NCBI RefSeq assembly: GCF_013112485.1
Contig: NZ_JABFHG010000001.1
Span: 496,001-560,000 of the forward strand
Direction of reading: 5' to 3'
Length of the DNA stretch: 64,000 nucleotides
Origin: Roseicella sp. DB1501
GTDB lineage: Bacteria > Pseudomonadota > Alphaproteobacteria > Acetobacterales > Acetobacteraceae
A program made the translations under genes and the position numbers. Position 1 is the stretch's first letter. Every line of letters begins with the position of its first letter. Below the pieces are notes generated by a model. It saw nothing but the letters and a program-made list of their open reading frames with translations. It was not told the DNA's origin and made no database searches. Positions 8,330 to 17,606 of this stretch are shown in pieces.

Positions 8330-9334
8330 CTATCCCTTCCTGTCCGCCAGTCCGCCGGGCGGCGCGTAGAGCCCGGCCTCGGTCGCGGCGCGCGCGGCGA
8401 GCGCGACCATCACCTCCAGCATCGGCACCGGCACGCCGGCGGCGCGGGCCAGCGCCAGCGGCGCCTGGAACAGCGCCTCCACCTCCATCGGCCGCCCGCC
8501 TTCCAGGTCCTGCAGGATGGACGGGCGGTGGCGCAGCCCGGCGGAGCGGGCGATGCGCGCCTCGGGCGCGTCGCCGGCGATCGGCTGGCCATGGGCGGCC
8601 GCGAGGGCCAAGACCTCCCGCGCGATGGTCACGGCCGCCGCGCGCAGCGCCGGCGCGGCGAGCGTGTCCTGCATGCAGGACCGGGCGAGCAGGCAGAGCG
8701 GCCCGGTCATCAGGTTGCCGAGCAGCTTGGTCCAGACCGCCCGACGGATATCGGGCACCGCCTCGCCGCGCATGCCGCCGGCCGAGATGGCCCCGGCCAG
8801 CGCCGCCAGCCGCGGCGTCATGGCGCCGTCGAGCTCGCCGAGCACCACCCGGCTGTCGGGCGCCAGCGCCCGGATCACGCCGGGCGCGGTGACGCTGGCC
8901 GCGGCATAGACGACGCCGCCGAGGGTGCGCGGGATGCCGACCGCCCGACGCAGCGCCTCGCTCGGATCGAGCGCGGGCAGCCGCTCGCCCTCCCGCTCCG
9001 TGCGGTCGAAATACCACCAGGGCAGGCCGTTCATGACGAAGGCGACTGCGGTCTCCGGGCCGAGCAGCGGCGCAATGCCGGCGGCGACCTGCGGCAGGGC
9101 GGGCGCCTTGACGGTGACGATGACGGCATCCTGCGGCCCGAGCGCGCCGGGCTCCTCGCTCGCCCGCGGCCGGCATTGCAGCACGCCATCCGCCGCCTCG
9201 ACGGTCAGCCCATGCTCGCGGATCGCCGCGAGATGGGCGCCGCGGGCGATGACGGAGACCTCCGCGCCGCCACGGGCCAGCCGGGCCGCGACATGGCCGC
9301 CGATGGCGCCCGCGCCGTAGACGCAGACCCTCAT
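8330..9334 (-). CDS. Ketopantoate reductase family oxidoreductase (PanE/ApbA-like), copy 2
   Basis: A 334-residue protein starting MRVCVYGAGAIGGHVAARLARG, clearly paralogous to the downstream copy: both share FVxNGxPWWYF, the W-x-KLLxNL segment and the PSILQDLEGGRPMEVEALFQ end. The two probably arose by tandem duplication and then diverged, perhaps in substrate or in stereospecificity. The ATG at 9334 is chosen because everything upstream in this frame is the shadow of the M20 gene. It is 19 bases downstream of the amidohydrolase stop. Confidence 0.85.
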   Translation of the reverse strand: MRVCVYGAGAIGGHVAARLARGGAEVSVIARGAHLAAIREHGLTVEAADGVLQCRPRASEEPGALGPQDAVIVTVKAPALPQVAAGIAPLLGPETAVAFVMNGLPWWYFDRTEREGERLPALDPSEALRRAVGIPRTLGGVVYAAASVTAPGVIRALAPDSRVVLGELDGAMTPRLAALAGAISAGGMRGEAVPDIRRAVWTKLLGNLMTGPLCLLARSCMQDTLAAPALRAAAVTIAREVLALAAAHGQPIAGDAPEARIARSAGLRHRPSILQDLEGGRPMEVEALFQAPLALARAAGVPVPMLEVMVALAARAATEAGLYAPPGGLADRKG

Positions 9335-9353
9335 GCGCGGCGTGAAGCCGGCG

Positions 9354-10550
9354 TCACGCCAGCATGTCCAGGGCGATGCGCGAGAGGGCCTGCACGCCGA
9401 GGCCGATGCAGCGCTCGTCGGGCTGGTAGCGGTCGTTGTGCAGATGGTCGTCGCGGCCCGGCGCGCCGCTGCCGACGCGCAGGTGGAAGGCCGGGACCCG
9501 CTCGGCGAATTCGGCGAAATCCTCGGCCCCCATGCTCGGCCGCCCCTCGGCGAGGACGTCGCCGAGCTGCCGGCGGACCGCGGCGAGGGCAGGCTCCAGC
9601 ACGCTCTCGGCATTGACCAGCGGCGGCACGCCGCGGCGGTAGTCGATCTGCGAGCGCGTACGGTGCATCGCGTCCAGCCCGGCCGCCAGCCGCTTCAACG
9701 CCGCCTCCGCCGCGTCGCGCGCCTGCGGGTGCAGCGTGCGCACCGTTCCCTTCAGCGTCACCGTCTCGGGGATGATGTTGGGAGCGGTGCCGCCATGCAC
9801 CATGCCGATGGTGACGACGGCGGGCAGCAGCGGGTCGATCTCCCGGCTCACCACGGTCTGCGCCTGGCCGATGAAGGCGCCGGCGGCAACGATGGGATCG
9901 ACCGCGAGCTCGGGATGCGCCGCATGGCCGCTCTTGCCGCGGATGATGAGGTCGAAGCGGTCGGCGGCGGCCAGGGTCGAGCCGCGCACATAGGCGAAGC
10001 GGCCGACCGCTATGTCCGGGTGGTTGTGGAAGCCGAGCGCCATGTCCACGCCATCGAGGACGCCGTCGGCGATCATCGCGGCGGCGCCGCCCAGCGCCTC
10101 CTCGGCCGGCTGGAAGACCAGCAGGACCCGCCCGGCGAGCTGCGGCGCCAGATCCTTCAGCACCTCGCCGACGCCGAGCAGCGTCGTCGTGTGGATGTCA
10201 TGGCCGCAGGCATGCATCTTCCCCGGTACGGTGCTGGCGAAGTCGAGGCCCGTTTCCTCCTGGATCGGCAGCGCGTCCATGTCGGCGCGGATGGCCAGCG
10301 TCGGCCCCGGTCGGCCGCCTTCGATCACGCCGACCACGCCGGTGCGGCCGATGCCGGTGCGGTGCGGAATGCCCATGCGCGCGAGCTCCGCCGCCACGAT
10401 CCCGCTGGTGCGCACCTCCTCGAAGCCGAGCTCGGGATGGGCATGGATGTCGCGGCGGATGGCGACCAACCCCGGCTCGATCGCCGCGACCGCATCGCGG
10501 ATGCGCGTCTCGGGGTCATTTTTCAATCGTTCGGAGTGAGCGGCCGACAT
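9354..10550 (-). CDS. M20 family amidohydrolase (HipO/IAA-amino acid hydrolase type)
   Basis: 398 residues. Zinc-site motifs of M20D peptidases are in order: RRDIHAHPELGFEE, RADMDALPIQEETG, MHACGHDIHTTTLLG, QPAEEALGGA and SMGAEDFAEFAERVP near the end, with a dimerisation insert (SGHAAHPELAVDPI) between. Relatives hydrolyse N-acyl amino acids in the cytoplasm. It is the first gene of the operon with the two PanE-like reductases and the VOC protein, suggesting that amide cleavage releases the substrate for the later steps (inference). Start at ATG 10550. Confidence 0.9.
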   Translation of the reverse strand: MSAAHSERLKNDPETRIRDAVAAIEPGLVAIRRDIHAHPELGFEEVRTSGIVAAELARMGIPHRTGIGRTGVVGVIEGGRPGPTLAIRADMDALPIQEETGLDFASTVPGKMHACGHDIHTTTLLGVGEVLKDLAPQLAGRVLLVFQPAEEALGGAAAMIADGVLDGVDMALGFHNHPDIAVGRFAYVRGSTLAAADRFDLIIRGKSGHAAHPELAVDPIVAAGAFIGQAQTVVSREIDPLLPAVVTIGMVHGGTAPNIIPETVTLKGTVRTLHPQARDAAEAALKRLAAGLDAMHRTRSQIDYRRGVPPLVNAESVLEPALAAVRRQLGDVLAEGRPSMGAEDFAEFAERVPAFHLRVGSGAPGRDDHLHNDRYQPDERCIGLGVQALSRIALDMLA

Positions 10551-10707
10551 GGTGCAATCCCAGGCAGCGGAGGGTCGGAGGATCGCGGGAAGCCGGTGCC
10601 CTGTCCAGCGCAGTGCGTCCCATATACCGCGGCGCAACACGCCGGGGCGCGGCTTGCCGGCCCGCCGCCCGGCATGCGATACGCAACGCGCCCGTCTGGG
10701 GAGGAGA

Positions 10708-11415
10708 ATGTCCGGGTTTCCGTCACGCCGAGCCCTGCTCGCAGGCGGCGCCTTCTTGGCGCTGCCCGAGGCTGCGCGCGCGCGGATGGCCGGCGCTTCC
10801 CGTCGCGAGCAAGCCCGGCTTCGCCGCGCGGATCGCGCCGTTCGGCAAGCGGCAATCGGCGCCGTCTCGCCGGGCGGCCAGCACATCCTGGACCGGGACC
10901 ATGGCGTCACGGTGGCAGAGCCCGGCGGGATTGCGCTGTCGTCGGAGGGCGTCGCGCGCGCGCCGCTTCGCTATGCGGCCCGCCTGGCCGCTGCCGCCGG
11001 CGCAGATGTGAACCGCCAGCGTCGCCGGCGCATGGTCTCGCCAATCGCTTGGCCGGCCGTCCTTCTCCCGCCCTCGCCGCCCGGCATCGGTCCTGCCGCG
11101 AAGCGGCATGGCGCGGCCTGCACTCTTGCGCTTTCCGCCGAGACGCGGCACGCAGCGCTCCTGGTCTTGCCGGCATGTCATGAACGGGGCGCTGATCCGA
11201 TCGGCCCGTCCCGCTCCTGGCTGTCGAAGCCGGCCGGCCTGCCGGCGGCCGCCACGGTCCGCCTGGTGCTGGCCGCGCCGGCGCCGCGGGCCGGCTTCGC
11301 CGAGACCGGCGAGGCGGCTGGCATGCACGGCCCATTCGCCGATGCGGAATGCCTGCGGACAGGCTGCGTCCGCCGGGCGCCGGTGGCCCTCGCCGCCGGC
11401 GCGCAGGTCGCTTGA
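10708..11415 (+). pseudogene. Possible decayed solute-receptor (tctC-like) gene; no intact gene in 10551-11590
   Basis: The stretch of about 1 kb between the M20 operon and tctB has no recognisable protein. ATG 10708 follows GGGAGGAG and opens a leader-like sequence (MSGFPSRRALLAGGAFLALP) similar to the twin-Arg/Sec leaders of the TctC receptors in this window. The frame then becomes Arg-rich without any TctC motif. Third-position GC looks lower than in neighbours. Position directly upstream of tctB-tctA is where tctC normally lies, so I infer a remnant; this rests on the leader and location only. Confidence 0.3.
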
Positions 11416-11590
11416 GACCGGCCGCGCTCGATCCGCCACCCGCGCCAGGCATCGGTCCTGCGGGCGGCGGGGGATCCGCGCGGCCATTGGGTGAGCCTGA
11501 CAGGCCCTCCGGGCGCTGGCGGGCTGGCTATGGGGAAGACAACGCCCGGAGCATCGCGCCGGGACGGTGGGAGCCGAGAAAGGTCGTCGC

Positions 11591-12193
11591 ATGAAACTGA
11601 ACGCGAAGGACATTGCCGCAGGCGTGTTCCTGATTCTGCTGGCGGCAGTCGGCCTCTGGCTCAATCAGGACCATGCGCTCGGCAGCGCCCGGCGGATGGG
11701 TCCAGGCTACATGCCGATGCTGGTCTTCTGGATCCAGATCGGCCTCGGCATCCTGGTGCTCGGGATCGCCTTCTTCAACGGGCCGGACCCGCTGGAGAAA
11801 TGGACGGGGTTCGAGATCGGCACCCTGGCGCTCGGCATCGTCGCGGGCACCGCTGCGATGCTGGCGGCGCCGCATCTCAGCAGCTTCTTCACCACATCCT
11901 ATGCCGATCTCGGCCTCGGGATGCTGGTCGGCTTCCTGGTGATCTGCATCGCCAGGGGCTGGCGGCTGATGGGCTACATCTGCGCCGCGATGTGCGCCTT
12001 CTGCCTGCTGCTGGAGCGGGGCGGGCTGATGCTGGCGCTGATCGCCACCATCATCCTCTCCGCCATGGCCGAGCCGGAGCACCGGCAGCGCCCGCTCGGC
12101 GTGCTGGGCATGGCGGTGTTCCTGCTCGCGCTCTGCTGGTGGGTCTTCATCAAGCAGCTCGACATCCGCGTGGCCGTCTGGCCGCAATTCTGA
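11591..12193 (+). CDS. tctB: Tripartite tricarboxylate transporter small subunit TctB
   Basis: 200 residues with about four or five membrane segments (residues 8-25, 45-65, 80-98, 112-150 and 165-185) and the family's early AARRMGPGYMP-type motif (here SARRMGPGYMPM). TctB is the small integral membrane partner of TctA in TTT carriers, which take up tri- and dicarboxylates with a periplasmic receptor. ATG 11591 is preceded by GAGAAAGG. tctA starts 30 bases downstream, presumably in the same transcript. Confidence 0.9.
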   Translation: MKLNAKDIAAGVFLILLAAVGLWLNQDHALGSARRMGPGYMPMLVFWIQIGLGILVLGIAFFNGPDPLEKWTGFEIGTLALGIVAGTAAMLAAPHLSSFFTTSYADLGLGMLVGFLVICIARGWRLMGYICAAMCAFCLLLERGGLMLALIATIILSAMAEPEHRQRPLGVLGMAVFLLALCWWVFIKQLDIRVAVWPQF

Positions 12194-12223
12194 ACCAGGC
12201 GCCGGGAGGGAGCCACACGGACC

Positions 12224-13723
12224 ATGGATATCCTAGGCAATCTGGCGCACGGCTTCGGCGTCGCGCTGAGTTTCCAGAACCTGCTCTTTGCGCTGATCGG
12301 CGCGCTGATCGGCACCGCCATCGGCGTGCTGCCGGGCATCGGGCCGGTCGCCACCATCTCGCTGCTGTTGCCGATCACCTTCGGCCAGCCGGCGACCACC
12401 GCCATCATCATGCTCGCCGGCATCTATTACGGCGCGCAGTATGGCGGCTCGACCACGGCCATCCTGCTGAACCTCCCCGGTGAGATCAGCTCGGTGGTGA
12501 CGACGCTCGAGGGCTACAAGATGGCCCGCAACGGGCGGGCCGGCGCGGCGCTGGCCACCTCGGCACTGGGCTCCTTCTTCGCCGGGTCGGTCGCCACCGT
12601 CCTGGTCGCCGCCTCCGGCCCGCTGCTGACCTCGGTTGCCCTGTCCTTCGGCCCGGCCGACTACTTCTCGCTGATGCTGCTCGGCCTGATCATATCGGCG
12701 GTGCTGGCGCAGGGCTCGGTGCTGAAGTCGGTGGCGATGGTGGTGATGGGCGTGCTGCTCGGCCTCGTCGGCACGGATGTGCAGACCGGCCAGCAGCGCT
12801 TCACCTTCGGCATCCCCGAGCTGTCTGACGGCATCAGCTTCGTCGCGCTGGCCATGGGCATGTTCGGCATCGCCGAGATCATCCTCAACCTCGAGCGGCC
12901 CGAGGCGCGGTCGGTGCTGAAGACCAAGGTCGACAGCCTCTGGCTGACCAAGGAGGAGTGGAAGCGGGCGACGCCATCGGTGCTGCGCGGCACGGTGGTG
13001 GGCTCGGTGCTCGGCATCCTGCCGGGCGGCGGCGCCTCGCTCGCGGCCTTCGGCTCCTACATGATGGAGCGGAAGATGTCGAAGGGCCGGCACATGTTCG
13101 GCCAGGGCGCGATCGAGGGCGTGGCGGGGCCGGAAGCGGCCAACAACGCCGCGGCGCAGACCAGCTTCATCCCGCTGCTCACCCTCGGCATTCCGGCCAA
13201 CGCCGTCATGGCGCTGATGGTCGGCGCCCTCATCATCCAGGGCATCCAGCCCGGGCCGCGCATGGTGGAATCGCAGCCCGACCTGTTCTGGGGCCTGATC
13301 TGCTCCATGTGGATCGGCAATGTCATGCTGCTGGTCATCAACCTGCCGATGATCGGCATGTGGGTGAAGCTGCTGCAGGTGCCCTACAAGTTCCTCTACC
13401 CGTCGATCCTGGTCTTCTGCTGCATCGGCGCCTACTCGGTGAACAACAACGTCTTCGACGTCTACTCCACCGTGCTCTTCGCCATCTTCGGCTACTTCTG
13501 CAACAAGCTGCGGATGGAGCCGGCGCCGCTGCTGATCGGCTTCGTGCTCGGCCCGATGATGGAGGAGCATCTCCGCCGCGCCATGCTGCTCTCGCGCGGC
13601 GACCCGATGGTCTTCCTGCAGCGGCCGATCAGCGCGACGCTGCTGGCCATCGCGGCCATCGCCCTGCTGGCGATGATGCTGCCCAACCTGCGCAAGGGGA
13701 AGGAAGCGGCGATGGCGGGCTGA
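12224..13723 (+). CDS. tctA: Tripartite tricarboxylate transporter large permease TctA
   Basis: 499 residues, the family's usual size, with about 11-12 hydrophobic spans. The signature GVLPGIGPVATISLLLP and YYGAQYGGSTTAILLNLPGE occur in the first 90 residues, and the mirror repeat GILPGGGASLAAFGSY and FIPLLTLGIPANAVMALM in the middle, as is usual for TctA. It is the ion-coupled permease of the TTT system. A strong hairpin terminator follows. Its receptor is probably one of the orphan TctC proteins elsewhere in the genome, because the local receptor gene seems lost. Confidence 0.95.
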   Translation: MDILGNLAHGFGVALSFQNLLFALIGALIGTAIGVLPGIGPVATISLLLPITFGQPATTAIIMLAGIYYGAQYGGSTTAILLNLPGEISSVVTTLEGYKMARNGRAGAALATSALGSFFAGSVATVLVAASGPLLTSVALSFGPADYFSLMLLGLIISAVLAQGSVLKSVAMVVMGVLLGLVGTDVQTGQQRFTFGIPELSDGISFVALAMGMFGIAEIILNLERPEARSVLKTKVDSLWLTKEEWKRATPSVLRGTVVGSVLGILPGGGASLAAFGSYMMERKMSKGRHMFGQGAIEGVAGPEAANNAAAQTSFIPLLTLGIPANAVMALMVGALIIQGIQPGPRMVESQPDLFWGLICSMWIGNVMLLVINLPMIGMWVKLLQVPYKFLYPSILVFCCIGAYSVNNNVFDVYSTVLFAIFGYFCNKLRMEPAPLLIGFVLGPMMEEHLRRAMLLSRGDPMVFLQRPISATLLAIAAIALLAMMLPNLRKGKEAAMAG

Positions 13724-13749
13724 GCCGCCGGCCGCGACCCGACCTTGCA

Positions 13750-13785
13750 GGCCGCCCCGGCATCCGGGGCGGCCTTTTCTTTTCC
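13750..13785 (+). terminator. Rho-independent terminator after tctA
   Basis: The stem GGCCGCCCCGG / CCGGGGCGGCC with a short CAT loop is followed by TTTTCTTTT, 26 bases after the tctA stop. Confidence 0.9.
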
Positions 13786-13857
13786 ATGCCGGAGCCGCAG
13801 GGTGGCCGGGAGACTGTTCGCCTGCTGTGATGGCAGCCGCCGAGCGAGGAGAATGCC

Positions 13858-14193
13858 ATGTTCATCGCCATGAACCGCTTCCGCGTCGCCTCCGGCCTGG
13901 AAACCGAGTTCGAGACCATGTGGCTGACCCGCGACAGCCATCTGGACGGGGTGCCAGGCTTCGTCGAATTTCACCTGCTGAAGGGGCCGCAGCGGGAGGA
14001 TCACGTCCTCTACGCCTCGCACACCATCTGGCGCTCGCGCGAAGATTTCGAGGCCTGGACGCGGTCCGAGGCCTTCCGCCTGGCACATCGCCATGCCGGC
14101 ACGACGCGGCCGCTCTATCTCGGCCATCCCGAGTTCGAAGGCTTCGAGCCGGTGCAGGCCATCATTCCGAAGGATGCCGACCGGGACGCCTGA
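13858..14193 (+). CDS. Antibiotic biosynthesis monooxygenase (ABM)-family protein, HmoA-like
   Basis: A protein of 111 residues beginning MFIAMNRFRV and followed by E-x-x-W-x-x-RDSHLDGVPGFVEFHLL, VLYASHTIWRSREDFEAWT and RSEAFRLAHRHAG. This is the ferredoxin-like ABM fold seen in IsdG/HmoA heme-degrading monooxygenases, where the conserved Asn (N7), Trp and late His form the heme site. Heme degradation is therefore plausible but not proven. An AGGAG site lies 7 bases before the ATG. It is probably transcribed with the small membrane protein downstream. Confidence 0.78.
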   Translation: MFIAMNRFRVASGLETEFETMWLTRDSHLDGVPGFVEFHLLKGPQREDHVLYASHTIWRSREDFEAWTRSEAFRLAHRHAGTTRPLYLGHPEFEGFEPVQAIIPKDADRDA

Positions 14194-14261
14194 CGACGCC
14201 CGAGGCTGGCTGGCCGGCCGCGGCGAACCGTGCCGGGCTGGCCGATGAAGGAGCCGAGGCC

Positions 14262-14417
14262 ATGCTTGTCAGGGTCGTGCTGCTTGGCGCCGGGGCAATC
14301 ACCGCCCTCTTCGTGGCCCGCGACGCGCCGAATTTCGACGTGATCGAGGGCATGGTCGGCATCGCCATCATCGCCACGCTGGTCTTCGCCATGGTGCTGC
14401 TCGGCCGCCGCCGCTAG
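14262..14417 (+). CDS. Small two-helix membrane protein
   Basis: 51 residues: two hydrophobic helices (about 4-19 and 28-47) separated by RDAPNFDVIEG and ending GRRR, so the tail is probably cytoplasmic. AAGGAG lies 8 bases before ATG 14262. The family is unknown to me. The TAG stop (14415-14417) is formed by the first bases of repeat copy B. Confidence 0.6.
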   Translation: MLVRVVLLGAGAITALFVARDAPNFDVIEGMVGIAIIATLVFAMVLLGRRR

Positions 14418-14519
14418 ACCATGATCCGCTCACACAGGTTCACGGATCATGGTCCAGGCCGTGGTTTGGTCGCGTGATTCACGTTTTTCGGCGAGGCTAC
14501 CTCAAGCGATCACGCTCCA
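14415..14519. repeat. Dispersed two-hairpin repeat family 1, copy B (inverted)
   Basis: This 105-bp copy lies in the opposite orientation to copies A and D: ACCATGATCCG / CGGATCATGGT hairpin first, then GCGTGAT / ATCACGC. The left TAG ends the small membrane protein gene. The right end reads CCA rather than CTA. It precedes the convergent protease gene. Confidence 0.85.
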
Positions 14520-14571
14520 GGCGGATGCATCGCATTGACCGGGCGTGCCGCCGGCGCGGATCGTCCCGGCC

Positions 14572-15522
14572 TCACGCGCGCTCGGACGGCACCACGGCCA
14601 ACCGCCGCGGATCGCCGCGCCGCAGGACCAGCGCCTCGGCCGCCACCCCGACCCGGTCGCCGGTGAGCCAGCGCAGCAGGGCGTCGACCCCGGTCACCGG
14701 CTCGCCGGCAATGGCGATCAGCAGATCGCCGGGTGCGATGCCAGCGCGATCGGCGGGACCGCCCGGCTGCACGGCGGCGACCAGCACGCTATGCGCCTGC
14801 TCGATCCCGAGAGCGCGGGCGAAGCGCCGCGGCACCGCCTCGCGCTGGCCGGTGAGGCCGAGCGCGGCGCGGCGCACCCGGCCGAAGCGGATGAGCTGAC
14901 CGAGCACCAGCCGCGCGGTATTGGCCGCGACGGCGAAGCAGAGGCCCTGCGCTCCCGCGATGATGGCCGTGTTGATGCCGATCACCTGGCCCGCGCTGTC
15001 GACCAGTGCGCCGCCCGAATTGCCCGGATTGAGCGCCGCATCGGTCTGGACGAGATCCTCGATCGGCCGGCCGCCGCGCCCCGGCAGGCTGCGGCCGAGG
15101 GCGCTGACCACGCCGGCGGTGACGGTCGAGGAGAAGCCGAGCGGGTTGCCAATGGCGATGGCGACCTGCCCGACCCGCAGCGCCGCCGAGTCGCCGAGCG
15201 AGGCCGCCGGCAGCGCCGCCGCGCTCTCCGCCCGCAGCAGGGCGAGATCGGTATCGGCATCCATCCCGAGGACCTGCGCCGCCATCGGCCGGCCCTCGGC
15301 CGCGGTGACCTGCACCGTCCCGGCCTCGGCGACGACATGCGCATTGGTCAGGACGAGCCCGTCCGGCGAGACGATGACGCCGGAGCCGGCGCCGCCACCA
15401 CGGTTTCCGCGCACCGCCACATGCACCACGGCCGGCCCGACCGCCTCCACGGCAGCCGTCACGGCGCGGGAATAGGCGTCCAGCAGCGGCGCATCGCCCG
15501 AGGATTGAGGTATATCCAGCAT
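14572..15522 (-). CDS. S1C (HtrA/DegP-like) trypsin-fold serine protease with PDZ domain
   Basis: About 316 residues from ATG 15522. The catalytic triad is visible: H in TNAHVV, D in DADTDLALLR and S in NPGNSGGALVD. A single PDZ domain occupies the last 90 or so residues (GPADRAGIAPGDLLIAIAG). No clear signal peptide is seen with this start, although a longer frame exists upstream, so the cellular site is uncertain. HtrA proteases degrade misfolded or damaged proteins. The start has no strong ribosome site. It is transcribed toward the repeat and divergent from the antiporter. Confidence 0.85.
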   Translation of the reverse strand: MLDIPQSSGDAPLLDAYSRAVTAAVEAVGPAVVHVAVRGNRGGGAGSGVIVSPDGLVLTNAHVVAEAGTVQVTAAEGRPMAAQVLGMDADTDLALLRAESAAALPAASLGDSAALRVGQVAIAIGNPLGFSSTVTAGVVSALGRSLPGRGGRPIEDLVQTDAALNPGNSGGALVDSAGQVIGINTAIIAGAQGLCFAVAANTARLVLGQLIRFGRVRRAALGLTGQREAVPRRFARALGIEQAHSVLVAAVQPGGPADRAGIAPGDLLIAIAGEPVTGVDALLRWLTGDRVGVAAEALVLRRGDPRRLAVVPSERA

Positions 15523-15786
15523 GGTGACAACAAGATGGGCGGGGCGCGGCAGCGGGGCCACTCCGCCGTTCGGGCAGGATGGCGGCCCGGATCGGCGCGG
15601 CATCGCCGCAGCTCCTTGTTTTTCGCGCATCCGGGCGTTCGCGCCCGCCCGTGATCCGGGCTAGACCCGGTACCGCCCGGGCGGCGTCGCCCGGATGGGC
15701 GGAAAGCCCGCGAGACGACGCATCAGGCGACCGCTCCATACGGACGGACCGTCGCGCTGCGCTACGACGTGTTCCGGGGGCGGTGC

Positions 15787-17421
15787 ATGGGCCTGGTCGA
15801 GACGCTGCTGGTCCTGGTCGCCGCCTGCATCGGCTTCGCCCTGGTCTCCCGCCGGCTCGGCCTGCCCTATGCGGTGATCCTGGTGATCGGCGGCATGGTG
15901 ATCGCGCTGGTTCCGGGACTGCCTTCGATCCGGCTCGATCCCGATCTGGCTCTCGCCCTCTTCCTGCCGCCGCTGCTGCAGGCGAGCGCCTGGCGCACCG
16001 ACTGGCGGGCCTTCCGGCGTAGCCTGCGGCCCATCCTGGCGCTGGCAATCGGGGCCGTGTTCTTCACCGCGCTCTGCGTCGCCTGCGTCCTGCGGCAATT
16101 CCTGCCGGAGCTTCCCTGGTCGGTCGCCATCGCGCTCGGCGCCATCGTCGCCCCGCCGGATGCGGTGGCGGCGGAGGCGGTGCTGCAACGCCTGCGGCTG
16201 CCGAAGCGCATCGTCACCGTGCTGCAGGGGGAAAGCCTGGTGAACGATGCCTCCTCCCTCGTGCTGTACCGGCTCGCCGTCGCGGCGGCGGTGGCGCGGG
16301 ACAGCATCATGCCCCTCGATGGCGGGCTGACCTTCCTCCTCCTCGGCGCCGGCGGCATCGCCATCGGCTGGGCGGTCGGCCGGCTGACCATCGCGGCCAT
16401 GCGCCGGCTCGACGACCCGATGCTGGAGGTGACGACCAGCTTCCTCGCCGCCTATGCCGCCTATCTCGCCGCGGAGAGCGCCGGCGTCTCCGGCGTGCTC
16501 GCGGTGGTGACCGCCGGCCTGGCGATGGGCCAGGCGCAGCACACCTTGCTCACCTCGCGCAGCCGGTTGAGCGCCCAGGCGGTCTGGGGCTTCGTCGAAT
16601 TCGTGCTGAACAGCCTCGTCTTCATCCTCATCGGCCTGCAGCTCAATCAGGTCCTGTCCGACATCGCCGGCAAGGGCGCGACGCAGCTGCTGCTGATCGG
16701 CGGCGCGATTGCCGCCACCGTCATCCTCTCGCGCTTCCTCTGGGTCTTTCCGAGCAGCTGGCTCACCCGGCTGATCCCGGCCATCGCCCGGCATGACCCC
16801 GTACCCTCCTGGCGCCACGCCACGGTGCTGTCCTGGGCTGGCATGCGGGGCGTGGTCAGCCTCGCCGCCGCGCTCGCCCTGCCGCTCGAGATCCCGGAGC
16901 GGGACCTGCTGGTCTTCCTCGCCTTCGTCACGATCCTGGCGACCCTGGTCCTGCAGGGCACCACGCTGGAATGGCTGATCCGCCGGCTCGGGCTCGAGGA
17001 ACCGCCGCCCGAGGGCGGGGTCGATCCGGATGAGGCGGAAGGCCGGCGCATCATCGCGGCCGCGGCCCTCGCGGAGATCGAGCGCCATCTCGACGATCCG
17101 CTGGAGGGCGCGATCGCCCGCGAGCTCGTGCCGGAATTCCGCGACCGGGCGATGCATCTCCACCGCGTCGCCTCGCACGACGCCGCGGCCACGGCCGAGC
17201 GCGCCTCGCGCCGGCGCCTGCGGCTGGCGGCGATCGAGGCGGCGCGGAAGCGGCTGATCGCGCATGCCCGGGCGGGAGAGCTGCACGCCCACGCGCTGTA
17301 CCGGCTCGAGCGGGAGCTCGACCTGGAGGAGACGCGGATCCGCGCCGTGCTCGGAGATCCGCGCGGCCCGGCGGAGCGGGCCGCCGATGCGGTGCGGCGG
17401 GCACAGCAGGACGCCGCCTGA
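15787..17421 (+). CDS. CPA1-family Na+(K+)/H+ antiporter
   Basis: 544 residues with about 12 membrane spans in the first 400 and a charged helical cytoplasmic tail of about 140. Family hallmarks are GAIVAPPDAVAAEAVL followed by LQGESLVNDASSLVLYR, and later WAGMRGVVSLAAALALP. CPA1 exchangers move Na+, Li+ or K+ against H+ for pH and salt homeostasis. ATG 15787 is used because the upstream codon is GTG and GGGGG lies 6-10 bases before the ATG. It stands alone, divergent from the protease. Confidence 0.92.
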   Translation: MGLVETLLVLVAACIGFALVSRRLGLPYAVILVIGGMVIALVPGLPSIRLDPDLALALFLPPLLQASAWRTDWRAFRRSLRPILALAIGAVFFTALCVACVLRQFLPELPWSVAIALGAIVAPPDAVAAEAVLQRLRLPKRIVTVLQGESLVNDASSLVLYRLAVAAAVARDSIMPLDGGLTFLLLGAGGIAIGWAVGRLTIAAMRRLDDPMLEVTTSFLAAYAAYLAAESAGVSGVLAVVTAGLAMGQAQHTLLTSRSRLSAQAVWGFVEFVLNSLVFILIGLQLNQVLSDIAGKGATQLLLIGGAIAATVILSRFLWVFPSSWLTRLIPAIARHDPVPSWRHATVLSWAGMRGVVSLAAALALPLEIPERDLLVFLAFVTILATLVLQGTTLEWLIRRLGLEEPPPEGGVDPDEAEGRRIIAAAALAEIERHLDDPLEGAIARELVPEFRDRAMHLHRVASHDAAATAERASRRRLRLAAIEAARKRLIAHARAGELHAHALYRLERELDLEETRIRAVLGDPRGPAERAADAVRRAQQDAA

Positions 17422-17606
17422 GCCGCAGCGCCGGGCACCGGCCGCCTGGGTTCGCCGCTCCAGGCCCGGGCCAGGTTTCCCCAGGGGAATTCGGTTCGGA
17501 TCGGCAGGCGGGACTTGACCCTGCGCAAGGCAACCTGCCTGTGTTCGTGGCAGTTTCAGCCCATGCGGCGGACCGCCGCCGCACCTCCTGAGGGAAGGGC
17601 AAGACC

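Noticed and set aside
6625-8892. A 755-codon open frame on the plus strand
   Set aside because: It is antisense to the VOC and PanE-like genes; its Arg/His/Gln-rich composition has no domain, and high GC leaves antisense frames open.
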